DNA of 8,614 nucleotides from Actinomycetota bacterium (lineage in GTDB: Bacteria; Actinomycetota; Acidimicrobiia; Acidimicrobiales; JAFATL01), in assembly GCA_019243975.1 (NCBI GenBank), contig JAFATL010000470.1, forward strand, positions 1 through 8,614. The letters run 5' to 3'. This document shows, piece after piece, positions 1 through 8,614 of the stretch. The notes below the pieces were generated by a model, which was not told the origin of the DNA, made no database searches, and saw only the letters and a list, made by a program, of their open reading frames with translations. The position numbers and the translations under genes were made by a program. Positions within the stretch are counted from its first letter, which is position 1. Every line of letters begins with the position of its first letter.

Positions 1-703
1 ACATGGCGGCGGCGAAGGCAGCGGCCGCGGCGCGCTTCCCGCTGCCGGGCGGCCCGACCAGCAGGTAGGCGTGGACTGGGTGCGCGGCGGCGGCGCGCAG
101 CTGGGCGACGGCCCGGTCCTGGCCGACCACCGCGTCGACACTACCGAGGCCGTCGACGATCACCCACCGGTCGGGCTCGGCGCGGGCCAGTTCGGCGAAG
201 CCCTTGGCAACCCGGTCGTGGAACCCGTCGTCCTCGTCCTCCATGCGGTCGCGCCGGCCGCCCTCCTGGCCGCGCCGGGCCCGCGCCTCGTCGGCCGGCA
301 CGTCGAGCAGCACCACCAGGTCGGGCCACAGCCCGCCGCTGGCCAGATCGCACACGCGCCGGACCTCGTCGAGGTCGAGGCCGCGGCCGTAGCCCTGGTA
401 GGCGAGCGTCGAACCCGCGAAGCGATCGGTGACGACGTCCTGGCCCCGGGCCAACGCCGGCTCGATCACCTCGGCCACGTGTTGAGCGCGCGCAGCCGCC
501 ATCAGCAGCAGTTCGGCGCGCGCGTCGATGCCTTCAGCTCGCCGGCCCAGCACGAGCTCGCGGATGCGTTCGCCCACCGCCGTCCCACCGGGCTCGCGCG
601 TCAGCACGGCGCCGAGGTGTTCGGCCAGCCGCGCCGCCTGGCTCGACTTGCCGCACGCCTCGCCCCCCTCGAAGGCGATGAGCCGACCGCGTGGACGCGT
701 CAC
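1..703 (-). CDS. tmk: Thymidylate kinase fused to DNA polymerase III delta' N-terminus (3' end outside window)
   Basis: The first domain phosphorylates dTMP to dTDP in the cytoplasm for dTTP synthesis. Visible TMK motifs are the P-loop FEGGEACGKSSQ (residues 11-22), REPGGT (36-41), DRF with the following STLAYQGYGRGL (93-109), and an Arg-rich lid followed by DRMEDEDDGFHDRV (152-165). At about residue 190 the frame passes with no stop into VVGQDRAVAQLR and the Walker A-like GPPGSGKR (217-224), which is the start of the clamp-loader delta' subunit (holB). The residue after the Walker lysine is Arg, not Ser/Thr, which fits a clamp-loader subunit that does not hydrolyse ATP. The GTG start at 703-701 overlaps the stop of the upstream MFS gene as GTGA, so translation is probably coupled; no good Shine-Dalgarno is seen. 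Only 234 codons lie in the window, so the rest of delta' is not visible. An internal in-frame GTG at the junction could also start a separate delta', so fusion is the simplest reading but not the only one. Confidence 0.88.
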   Translation of the reverse strand, partial: MTRPRGRLIAFEGGEACGKSSQAARLAEHLGAVLTREPGGTAVGERIRELVLGRRAEGIDARAELLLMAAARAQHVAEVIEPALARGQDVVTDRFAGSTLAYQGYGRGLDLDEVRRVCDLASGGLWPDLVVLLDVPADEARARRGQEGGRRDRMEDEDDGFHDRVAKGFAELARAEPDRWVIVDGLGSVDAVVGQDRAVAQLRAAAAHPVHAYLLVGPPGSGKRAAAAAFAAAM

Positions 704-2148
704 GGCTCGGCCGTCGTCGTGTCGGCGTTGGCGTGCCACAGCGGCCGGTAGGCCCACGCGCCCGCCAGCAAGATGATGAGGCCGCCCAACCACAGGGTGA
801 GACGCACACCGGGCACGTCGACGCGCAGGCCGAACACGTCGACGTGCCCGCTGACCAGACGCGCCGACAACGAGTCGAGGAGCCGCGACAACACCGGCGC
901 CAACGTGAACGCGGCCAGCAGGCACAAGCGCGTCATCGTGTAGAGGGTGGCGAACGTGCGGCCCCGCAACTCGTCCTCCACGTTCGTCTGCAGGATCGTG
1001 TAGCCGATGATGTAGACGGCGCCCGCGCACAACCCGAGCCCGCCGACGCACAGGACAGCCGGTAACAGCGTCGCCACCGACGCGCCGAGGATGATGCACG
1101 GGCCGGCGGCCAGCAAAGCGGCCACGAAGACGCGTTCATGCGGCAGGTGCCGCTGCGTGAGCGACAACGTGACGATCCCGATGGCCACGCCGAACCCGAG
1201 GGCGGTGATGAAGGCGCCGAACCCGGCGGTACCGGCACCGACCGACCGCGAGAAGATGGGCCCGAGGGGCACGACCATGCCGCCGCCCACCAGGCCGGTG
1301 CCCAGCCCGAAGATCACCGCCTTCACCCGGGGGTTGGAGCCGATGAAGCTCCATCCCTCGCGCAGCTGGCGGACCGTCTCGTTGAAGCTGGCGCGCGACG
1401 GCTCGTCGGCCTCGCCCGCGGGCCCCGACCGCACGTGGTCGCGCGACAGCGTGAGCGTCGAGATGATCGCGGCCGAACAGAAGAACGTGACCACGTCGAC
1501 GTAGATGGCGATCGACTCCTGACTCACCCGCAGCACGTGCAGGGCGTGATAGTGGCCGAGCCACTTGGCCACCTCGGCCAGCACCGTGAACAGCGCCGAG
1601 CCGATCGGGAACGTGCCGTACGACGCCACCAGCGACAGCGAGTTGGCGTTGGCCAGGAACTCGGGCCGCACCAGGTTGGGCACGGACGCTTCCTTGGCCG
1701 GCCCCCACAGCAACGTCATCACCTCGAGCAGGAGCGACGCGGCGACGAGCACACCAAGGTGCTCGACGAACGGGATGGTCGCCAGCACCAAGCCGCGGCC
1801 GATGTCGCAGGCCACCATCACGCGCCGGCGGTCCCACCGATCGACGAGGACACCCGCGATGGGCCCGAGGAAGAACCCGGGGACGAGGCGCGCCGACAGC
1901 ACCAGGCTGATGGCCGCCTCCGGCGACTTGCCACCGATGCGCGCCGCGATGGCGGTGACGGCGACGAACCCGAGCCAGTCGCCGAGCGACGACACGACCT
2001 GCGCGGTCCAGAGGCGGAAGAACGCGGGCGAATTGAACAGCCGAATGGTCGACGGCTGGGACGACGGCGGCTCGTGCGCCGCCGGCGCACGCGAGTCCCC
2101 CGAGGTAGCGGCCAGGGGCAGCGTCGGATCTTCGGCCTGCTCCGCCAC
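700..2148 (-). CDS. Major facilitator superfamily transporter, MFS_3-like, substrate unknown
   Basis: A 482-residue integral membrane protein of the inner membrane. Residues 1-35 form a polar, Pro/Ala/Ser-rich cytoplasmic tail. Hydrophobic segments start at FFRLWTAQVVSSLGDWLGF (43-61), which resembles the first helix of the MFS_3 (transmembrane secretion effector) group. The MFS motif A, GVLVDRWDRRRV (99-110), is intact. A polar loop rich in Arg and Glu separates the two halves, and the last helix is LTLWLGGLIILLAGAWAY. Twelve helices are expected for the family; I did not count them rigorously. The GTG start at 2148 lies 27 bases after the topA stop, and only a weak TGAGG sits close by, so the start is less certain than the frame. 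The stop overlaps the tmk start as GTGA. From memory, some actinobacteria carry an MFS-like membrane domain fused to the N-terminus of thymidylate kinase; here the two are separate but overlapping. A role tied to nucleotide supply is an inference from position only, and no substrate can be read from the sequence. Confidence 0.88.
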   Translation of the reverse strand: MAEQAEDPTLPLAATSGDSRAPAAHEPPSSQPSTIRLFNSPAFFRLWTAQVVSSLGDWLGFVAVTAIAARIGGKSPEAAISLVLSARLVPGFFLGPIAGVLVDRWDRRRVMVACDIGRGLVLATIPFVEHLGVLVAASLLLEVMTLLWGPAKEASVPNLVRPEFLANANSLSLVASYGTFPIGSALFTVLAEVAKWLGHYHALHVLRVSQESIAIYVDVVTFFCSAAIISTLTLSRDHVRSGPAGEADEPSRASFNETVRQLREGWSFIGSNPRVKAVIFGLGTGLVGGGMVVPLGPIFSRSVGAGTAGFGAFITALGFGVAIGIVTLSLTQRHLPHERVFVAALLAAGPCIILGASVATLLPAVLCVGGLGLCAGAVYIIGYTILQTNVEDELRGRTFATLYTMTRLCLLAAFTLAPVLSRLLDSLSARLVSGHVDVFGLRVDVPGVRLTLWLGGLIILLAGAWAYRPLWHANADTTTAEP

Positions 2149-2175
2149 GGCCTCAGGCTAAAGGACCTTGGTACC

Positions 2176-4896
2176 TCAGGCGGGCTTCTGCGCCGCCTTG
2201 GTGGCCTTCGTCGCCTTCTTGGCGCCGGCGGCCTTCTTGGCCGTCGTCTTCTTCGCCGTGGTCTTCTTGGCGGCCGCCTTCTTGGGCGCCGCCTTCTTGC
2301 TCTTCGCCGCCTTCTTGCGTCCCTTGGCGGGCGGGCCGGCGGCGCGCTTCTCGGCCAGCAGGTCGGCGGCGCGCTCGAGGCTGATCGCCTCGACCGACTC
2401 GCCGCGCGGCACCGAGACGTTGTACTCACCGTCGGTCAGGTACGGACCGAAGCGGCCCTCCTTGATGACGATGGGCGCGCCCGTGGACGGGTCGGCGCCG
2501 ACCTCGCGCAGCGGCGGCGCAGCCGTACGCCCGCGTCCTCGCTTGGGCTGGGCGAACAGGGCCAGCGCCTCGTCGAGGGTGACGGTGAACATCTGCTCCT
2601 CGTCGGCCAGCGACCGGCTGTCGGAACCCTTCTTGATGTACGGCCCGTACCGGCCGTTGAGGGCCTGGATCTCCTCGCCGTCGGCCGGATCGACGCCGAC
2701 GGTGCGGGGCAGCGTGAGCAGCCGCAGCGCGTCGTCGATGGTGATCGTGTCGAGCGACATCGTCTTGAGCAGCGACGCTGTACGCGGCTTCTCCTTCGAC
2801 TCGGTGTCGAGCTCGCCCAGTTGCACGTAGGGGCCGTAGCGACCGGCCTTGGCGAGCACGGGCAGCCCCGTGGCGGGATCGGTGCCCAGCTCGCGGTCAC
2901 CCGACGGCGCCGACAGCAGCTCCTCGGCCTTCTCGATCGTCAGCTCGTCGGGCGCGATGTCCTCGGGAACCGAGGCGCGGTCGTCGCCCCGCTGGATGTA
3001 CGGGCCGTAGCGGCCGACGCGCACCACGACTTCGGTGCCGTTGGCGTCGGGGCCGAGCGGGATCGAGTTGACCTCGCGCGCGTCGATGTCGCCCAGCCGG
3101 TCGGACACCATCGTCTTGAGGCCGGCGTGGCCGTTACCGAAGTAGAAGCGGCTCAGCCACGGGTGCATGTCTTCGCGCCCACCCGCGATGTCGTCGAGCT
3201 CGTCTTCCATCGACGCGGTGAAGCCGTAGTCGACCAGGTTGCCGAAGTGCTGCTCGAGCAGCCCCACCACGGCAAAGGCCGTGAACGACGGCACCAGGGC
3301 GCCGCCCCGCTTGAACACGTAGCCGCGGTCCTGGATGGTGGCGAGGATCGACGCGTAGGTCGACGGCCGGCCCACGCCGAGCTCCTCCAGCGCCTTTACC
3401 AGCGACGCTTCGGTGTAACGCGCCGGCGGCTGGGTGGTGTGGCCCTTCGGGTCGAGGGCGGTGGCGTTGAGGGCGTCACCTTCGGCCAGCGGCGGCAGCC
3501 GCACTTCGCGGTCTTCGAGCTCGGCCTCGGGGTCGTCGGCGCCCTCGACGTACGCGAGGAGGAAGCCGGGGAACGTGATGATCTTGCCGCTGGCGGCCAA
3601 CTCGACTTCTTCGCCCGCGCTGCTGGTGCCGACGATGCGCACCTGCGCGCTCTGCCCGCGCGCGTCGGCCATCTGCGACGCCACCGTGCGCTTCCATACG
3701 AGGTCGTACAAGCGGAACTCGTCGTCGCCCAGCTCGTTGGCCACCTGGTCGGGCGTGCGGAACGAGTCGCCGGCGGGACGGATGGCCTCGTGGGCCTCCT
3801 GCGCGTTCTTGACCTTCTTCTCGTAGCGGCGGGGCGCCTGCGGCACGGAGTCGGGGCCGTACAACTGCACGGCCTGCTGGCGCGCCGCGGTCAAAGCGGT
3901 CTCCGACAGCGTGGTGCTGTCGGTACGCATGTAGGTGATGTAGCCGTTCTCGTACAGGCGCTGGGCCGCCCGCATCGTGCGCTGCGCGCCGAAGCGCAGC
4001 TTGCGGCTCGCCTCCTGCTGCAGCGTCGACGTCATGAAGGGGGCCGACGGCTTGCGCGTGAACGGCTTCTCCTCGACGGACCGCACCGCGAACGCGGTGT
4101 CGGTGAGGCGACCGGCGAGACCGCGCGCGCCGTCCTCGTCGAGGAGGGTGACGGCCGACGCCGACTTGAGGGCGCCGTCCTCGCCGAAGTCGCGACCGGT
4201 GGCGAGGCGGCTGCCGTTGATCGCCACGAGCGTGGCGCCGAACGCGTCGCTGCCCTCGGCCTTCTCGAACGTGGCCTCGACGTCCCACCACTCGGCCGAC
4301 CGGAACCGCATGCGCGCTCGCTCGCGCTCCACCAGGATGCGCGTGGCGACGCTCTGCACCCGGCCCGCCGACAGCCGGGGCATGACCTTCTTCCAGAGGA
4401 CGGGCGACACCTCGTAGCCGTAGAGCCGATCGAGGATGCGGCGGGCCTCCTGGGCGTCGACCAGCCGGCGGTCGAGGTCGCGCCACTCGTCGACCGCTCG
4501 CTCGATGGCGCCCCGGGTGATCTCGTGGAACACCATCCGCTTCACCGGGATGCGGGGATTCAGGACTTCCAGAAGATGCCAGGCGATCGACTCGCCCTCG
4601 CGGTCTTCGTCGGTTGCGAGGTAGAGCTCGCTGGCGTCCTTGAGGAGGGCCTTCAGCTTCTGGACCTGCTGTTTCTTCTCCTTGGCCACGACGTACAGCG
4701 GCTTGAAGTCGTTGTCGACGTCGACGCCCAGCCGGGCCCACGCCTGGCCCTTGTACTCGGGGGGCACGTCGGCGGCGTTCCGCGGCAGGTCACGGATGTG
4801 CCCGATCGACGACTCCACGAGGAAGTCGCCCCCGAGGAAACCCGCGATGGTCTTGGCCTTGGCGGGCGACTCCACGATGACGAGCGGTTTGGGCAT
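2176..4896 (-). CDS. topA: DNA topoisomerase I (type IA)
   Basis: A 906-residue type IA topoisomerase, which relaxes negatively supercoiled DNA by cutting one strand through a 5'-phosphotyrosine. The Toprim domain opens at the N-terminus with VIVESPAKAKTI (6-17, Glu9 catalytic) and contains DEDREGE (96-102; metal ligands D96, D98, E100). LSAGRVQSVA lies at 175-184. The active-site Tyr is Y322 in GYITYMRTDST. The C-terminal region has no CxxC zinc ribbons; in fact I find no cysteine in the whole protein. Instead it has four Toprim_C_rpt units marked by GRYGPYI/V or GRFGPYL near residues 628, 687, 748 and 814, and then a 50-residue Lys/Ala tail (857-906), as in other actinobacterial enzymes. 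The ATG at 4896 is chosen because the family begins M-x-VIVESPAKA there; the frame stays open further upstream only by chance. No Shine-Dalgarno is visible, so the message may be nearly leaderless. It heads a probable operon with the MFS gene and tmk. Confidence 0.97.
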   Translation of the reverse strand: MPKPLVIVESPAKAKTIAGFLGGDFLVESSIGHIRDLPRNAADVPPEYKGQAWARLGVDVDNDFKPLYVVAKEKKQQVQKLKALLKDASELYLATDEDREGESIAWHLLEVLNPRIPVKRMVFHEITRGAIERAVDEWRDLDRRLVDAQEARRILDRLYGYEVSPVLWKKVMPRLSAGRVQSVATRILVERERARMRFRSAEWWDVEATFEKAEGSDAFGATLVAINGSRLATGRDFGEDGALKSASAVTLLDEDGARGLAGRLTDTAFAVRSVEEKPFTRKPSAPFMTSTLQQEASRKLRFGAQRTMRAAQRLYENGYITYMRTDSTTLSETALTAARQQAVQLYGPDSVPQAPRRYEKKVKNAQEAHEAIRPAGDSFRTPDQVANELGDDEFRLYDLVWKRTVASQMADARGQSAQVRIVGTSSAGEEVELAASGKIITFPGFLLAYVEGADDPEAELEDREVRLPPLAEGDALNATALDPKGHTTQPPARYTEASLVKALEELGVGRPSTYASILATIQDRGYVFKRGGALVPSFTAFAVVGLLEQHFGNLVDYGFTASMEDELDDIAGGREDMHPWLSRFYFGNGHAGLKTMVSDRLGDIDAREVNSIPLGPDANGTEVVVRVGRYGPYIQRGDDRASVPEDIAPDELTIEKAEELLSAPSGDRELGTDPATGLPVLAKAGRYGPYVQLGELDTESKEKPRTASLLKTMSLDTITIDDALRLLTLPRTVGVDPADGEEIQALNGRYGPYIKKGSDSRSLADEEQMFTVTLDEALALFAQPKRGRGRTAAPPLREVGADPSTGAPIVIKEGRFGPYLTDGEYNVSVPRGESVEAISLERAADLLAEKRAAGPPAKGRKKAAKSKKAAPKKAAAKKTTAKKTTAKKAAGAKKATKATKAAQKPA
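2179..2328 (-). repeat. Lys/Ala-rich repeat tail of topoisomerase I
   Basis: The last 50 codons of topA encode AKK-type units, such as AAKKTTAKKTTAKKAA, with a DNA period near 15 bases; on the plus strand the motif is gccttcttgg and variants. Such basic tails on actinobacterial TopoI are known to help DNA binding and relaxation. The repeat is a plausible site of in-frame length variation between strains. Function here is inferred from composition and family. Confidence 0.8.
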
Positions 4897-4907
4897 CTGG
4901 GCCAAAG

Positions 4908-4937
4908 AGGGTTGGCAGAAGAGGCCGGTCCTGTCAA
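4908..4937 (-). promoter_or_regulatory. Candidate topA promoter with very short leader
   Basis: On the minus strand a perfect TTGACA occupies 4937-4932. After an 18-base spacer comes AACCCT (4913-4908), which keeps only the A at position 2 and T at position 6 of a -10 box, the two most conserved positions. Transcription would then start near 4901, about five bases before the topA ATG at 4896. That agrees with the absence of a Shine-Dalgarno. The -35 match is strong and the -10 match is weak, so this is a candidate only. Confidence 0.35.
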
Positions 4938-4981
4938 ACACCCTGCCTTCGGTTCGCTCCGGGCTGCGCCCTGCGCTCACT

Positions 4982-5015
4982 CCGCTCGGCACCCCTGAGG
5001 GGCCCCACCGAGCGG
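4982..5015. repeat. Nested inverted repeat upstream of dedA
   Basis: The outer arms CCGCTCGG (4982-4989) and CCGAGCGG (5008-5015) are perfect 8-base complements. Inside them an inner hairpin CCCC-TGA-GGGG (4992-5002) forms with a three-base loop, separated from the outer stem by an asymmetric bulge (CA on one side, CCCCA on the other). It ends 7 bases before the putative dedA Shine-Dalgarno. It could be an operator dyad, an mRNA leader hairpin affecting dedA translation, or part of a dispersed intergenic repeat. There is no T-run, so a Rho-independent terminator is unlikely. Confidence 0.6.
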
Positions 5016-5022
5016 CCCCAGT

Positions 5023-5026
5023 AGGG
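5023..5026 (+). promoter_or_regulatory. Ribosome binding site of dedA
   Basis: AGGG lies 9 bases upstream of the GTG at 5036 and supports that start over the open but non-coding-looking extension upstream. Confidence 0.5.
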
Positions 5027-5591
5027 TCGCCCAGCGTGGATGCGAAGCACTTATTAGACGCCTTCGGACTGGCGGGGCTCTTCGCCATCGTCTTTGCCGA
5101 GACGGGGCTGCTCATCGGCTTCTTCCTGCCGGGCGATTCGCTGCTGGTGTTCGCCGGCTTGGTGTCCGCCACCAACGGCGACGCCAAGCTCCACCTCAGC
5201 CTGCCCGTCGTGCTCATCGGCTGCGTGGTGGCCGCCATCGCCGGCGCCCAGACCGGCTACCTGATCGGCCTGCGGGCCGGGCCGGCGATCTTCCGCCGGC
5301 CCGACTCGAGGCTGTTCAAGAAGGAGCACGTGGAGAAGGCGCAGTCGTACTTCGACCGGTACGGGGGCCGCACCATCGTGGTGGCGCGGTTCATTCCGAT
5401 CGTCCGCACGTTCGCCAACCCGGTGGCGGGCGTGGGCCGCATGCCGGCCCGCGCCTTCACCACCTACAACGTCGTCGGCGGACTCTTCTGGGTCGTGTCC
5501 GTGACGATGCTCGGTTATGTGCTCGGGAAGACGATCCCGAACTCGCAGAACCACTTGTTGGAGATCGAGGCGATCATCATCGCCATCTCCC

Positions 5592-8140
<2,549 letters not shown>

Positions 8141-8144
<4 letters not shown>

Positions 8145-8614
8145 GCGCTTCTTTCCTTTCTGGTGCGTCTCGGTGTTTCGATCTTGCGGACGAAGATCTG
8201 GCGGGCGACCTTTTCGCCCACCGTGCGGTCCTGTCCCTCGACGAGCAGCACGAGGGGACCGTCGAACGGGTGCTTCTCCCGCACCTCCACCTGCACGCCC
8301 GGGCGCAGGCCCAGGGTGTCGAGGAAGGCGACGACGTCGGGGTCGGTCGAGCCGGGAACGGCGACGACCGCCGAATCCCCCGGCTCCAAGCTGTACAGCG
8401 GCGGTAGCTCGGGGATCTCCGCCGTCTCGGGGGCGGGGATCGGGAAGCCGTGCGGGCACGTCGAGGGGCGATGGAGGGCGACGAACAGCCGGTCCTCCAC
8501 CTCCTGGGGGAGCTCGTGCTCGAACGAGCCGGCCAGCCGGTCGGCCTCGTTCCACGCGTAGCCGAGCATGTCGGAGAGGAACCGCTCCACGACCCGGTGG
8601 CGCCGGATGGCGGC
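8141..8614 (-). CDS. DtxR/MntR-family metal-dependent repressor, C-terminal part (5' end outside window)
   Basis: The visible 157 residues cover the dimerisation and metal-binding domain and a C-terminal FeoA/SH3-like domain; the DNA-binding winged helix lies beyond the window edge. The reading frame is open to base 8614. RRHRVVERFLSDMLG matches the metal-site helix of DtxR (KHRLAERLLTDIIG), with its His and Glu ligands conserved. FEHELPQEVEDRL carries the conserved Glu-His pair, and TCPHGFPIPAP is the family signature. Residues from about LYSLEPGDSAVVAV to VARQIFVRK form the FeoA-like barrel. By hand alignment, the positions of DtxR His98 and Cys102 (Glu99 in MntR) read Asp and Gly here, so metal specificity or affinity may differ. 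Its stop overlaps the hppA start as ATGA, so the two are probably one transcript. Whether it senses Mn2+ or Fe2+ cannot be decided. Confidence 0.9.
8154..8158 (-). promoter_or_regulatory. Ribosome binding site of hppA
   Basis: The minus strand reads AAGGA within an A-rich stretch, 9 bases before the first ATG at 8144. It lies inside the last codons of the regulator gene and fixes the hppA start at the first of two tandem ATG codons. Confidence 0.75.

Larger units (their letters stand above)
4897..5035. other. Divergent intergenic region between topA and dedA
   Basis: This 139-base segment is the only real intergenic space in the window and must hold signals for two divergent genes. It contains the candidate topA promoter, a small perfect hairpin GGGC-TGC-GCCC (4961-4971), and the larger nested inverted repeat at 4982-5015. 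The stretch 4946-4990 is built of recurring cgctc/gcgccc words and does not look like coding sequence. No convincing plus-strand promoter for dedA was found; TTGGCA at 4912 has no good partner. Confidence 0.6.

Noticed and set aside
71..751. A 226-codon plus-strand frame opposite tmk
   Set aside because: The minus strand carries complete thymidylate kinase motifs; the plus-strand product shows no recognisable domain.
2217..2320. CRISPR-like or mobile repeat at the gccttcttgg units
   Set aside because: The units are in-frame AKK codons of the topA tail with a 15-base period and no spacers.
1138..4998. A 1286-codon open frame on the plus strand opposite the MFS gene and topA
   Set aside because: Its protein is a mix of Arg, Gly, Val, His and Asp with no domain, and it is the mirror of two certain genes. 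Long antisense frames arise from strong GC bias at third codon positions.
4982..5015. Rho-independent terminator at the inverted repeat
   Set aside because: There is no T-run on either side, and it lies between two divergent gene starts where no transcript should end.
4640..5035. N-terminal extension of dedA by 132 codons
   Set aside because: It is antisense to topA and low in hydrophobic residues; the DedA fold begins at the GTG at 5036 with an AGGG ahead of it.
4897..5238. N-terminal extension of topA by 114 codons
   Set aside because: The family N-terminus begins at the ATG at 4896, and the extension is antisense to the conserved N-terminus of dedA.
8145..8555. N-terminal extension of hppA by 137 codons
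   Set aside because: It is the other frame of the DtxR-like gene. A good ribosome binding site precedes the tandem ATG at 8144.

Overview
The window is a GC-rich, gene-dense stretch (about two thirds G+C by eye) with six protein-coding genes and almost no intergenic DNA. It is most likely from an actinobacterium. Three things point there: a topoisomerase I with no zinc-finger cysteines but four GRYGPY-type repeats and a long Lys/Ala tail, frequent GTG starts, and the neighbourhood of H+-pyrophosphatase, topA, MFS protein, thymidylate kinase and DNA polymerase III delta', which resembles the Streptomyces arrangement as I remember it. An uncultured Acidimicrobiia-like lineage is my guess, not something the sequence proves.

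Right side, minus strand (8614 to 5592): the C-terminal part of a DtxR/MntR-type metal-dependent repressor is followed, with a 4-base ATGA overlap, by hppA. hppA encodes a membrane-bound, proton-pumping pyrophosphatase carrying the lysine signature of the K+-independent class and an unusual basic C-terminal tail.

Centre, plus strand (5036 to 5656): a small DedA-family membrane protein is convergent with hppA, their 3' ends overlapping by 65 bases. It is divergent from topA across a 139-base intergenic region. That region holds a candidate topA promoter placed so that the mRNA would be almost leaderless, plus a nested inverted repeat just upstream of the dedA ribosome binding site.

Left side, minus strand (4896 to 1): topA, a 12-TM-type MFS protein (27-base gap), and a thymidylate kinase reading frame (4-base GTGA overlap). 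The kinase frame runs without a stop straight into the N-terminus of the DNA polymerase III delta' subunit and leaves the window. This looks like a replication-linked operon: DNA topology, dTMP phosphorylation and clamp loading, with a transporter of unknown substrate between them.

The window contains mostly conserved housekeeping genes. I see no mobile element, CRISPR array, tRNA or rRNA. The most notable points are the seamless tmk-holB fusion, the basic tail on the pyrophosphatase, the metalloregulator-pyrophosphatase coupling, and the structured dedA/topA intergenic region.
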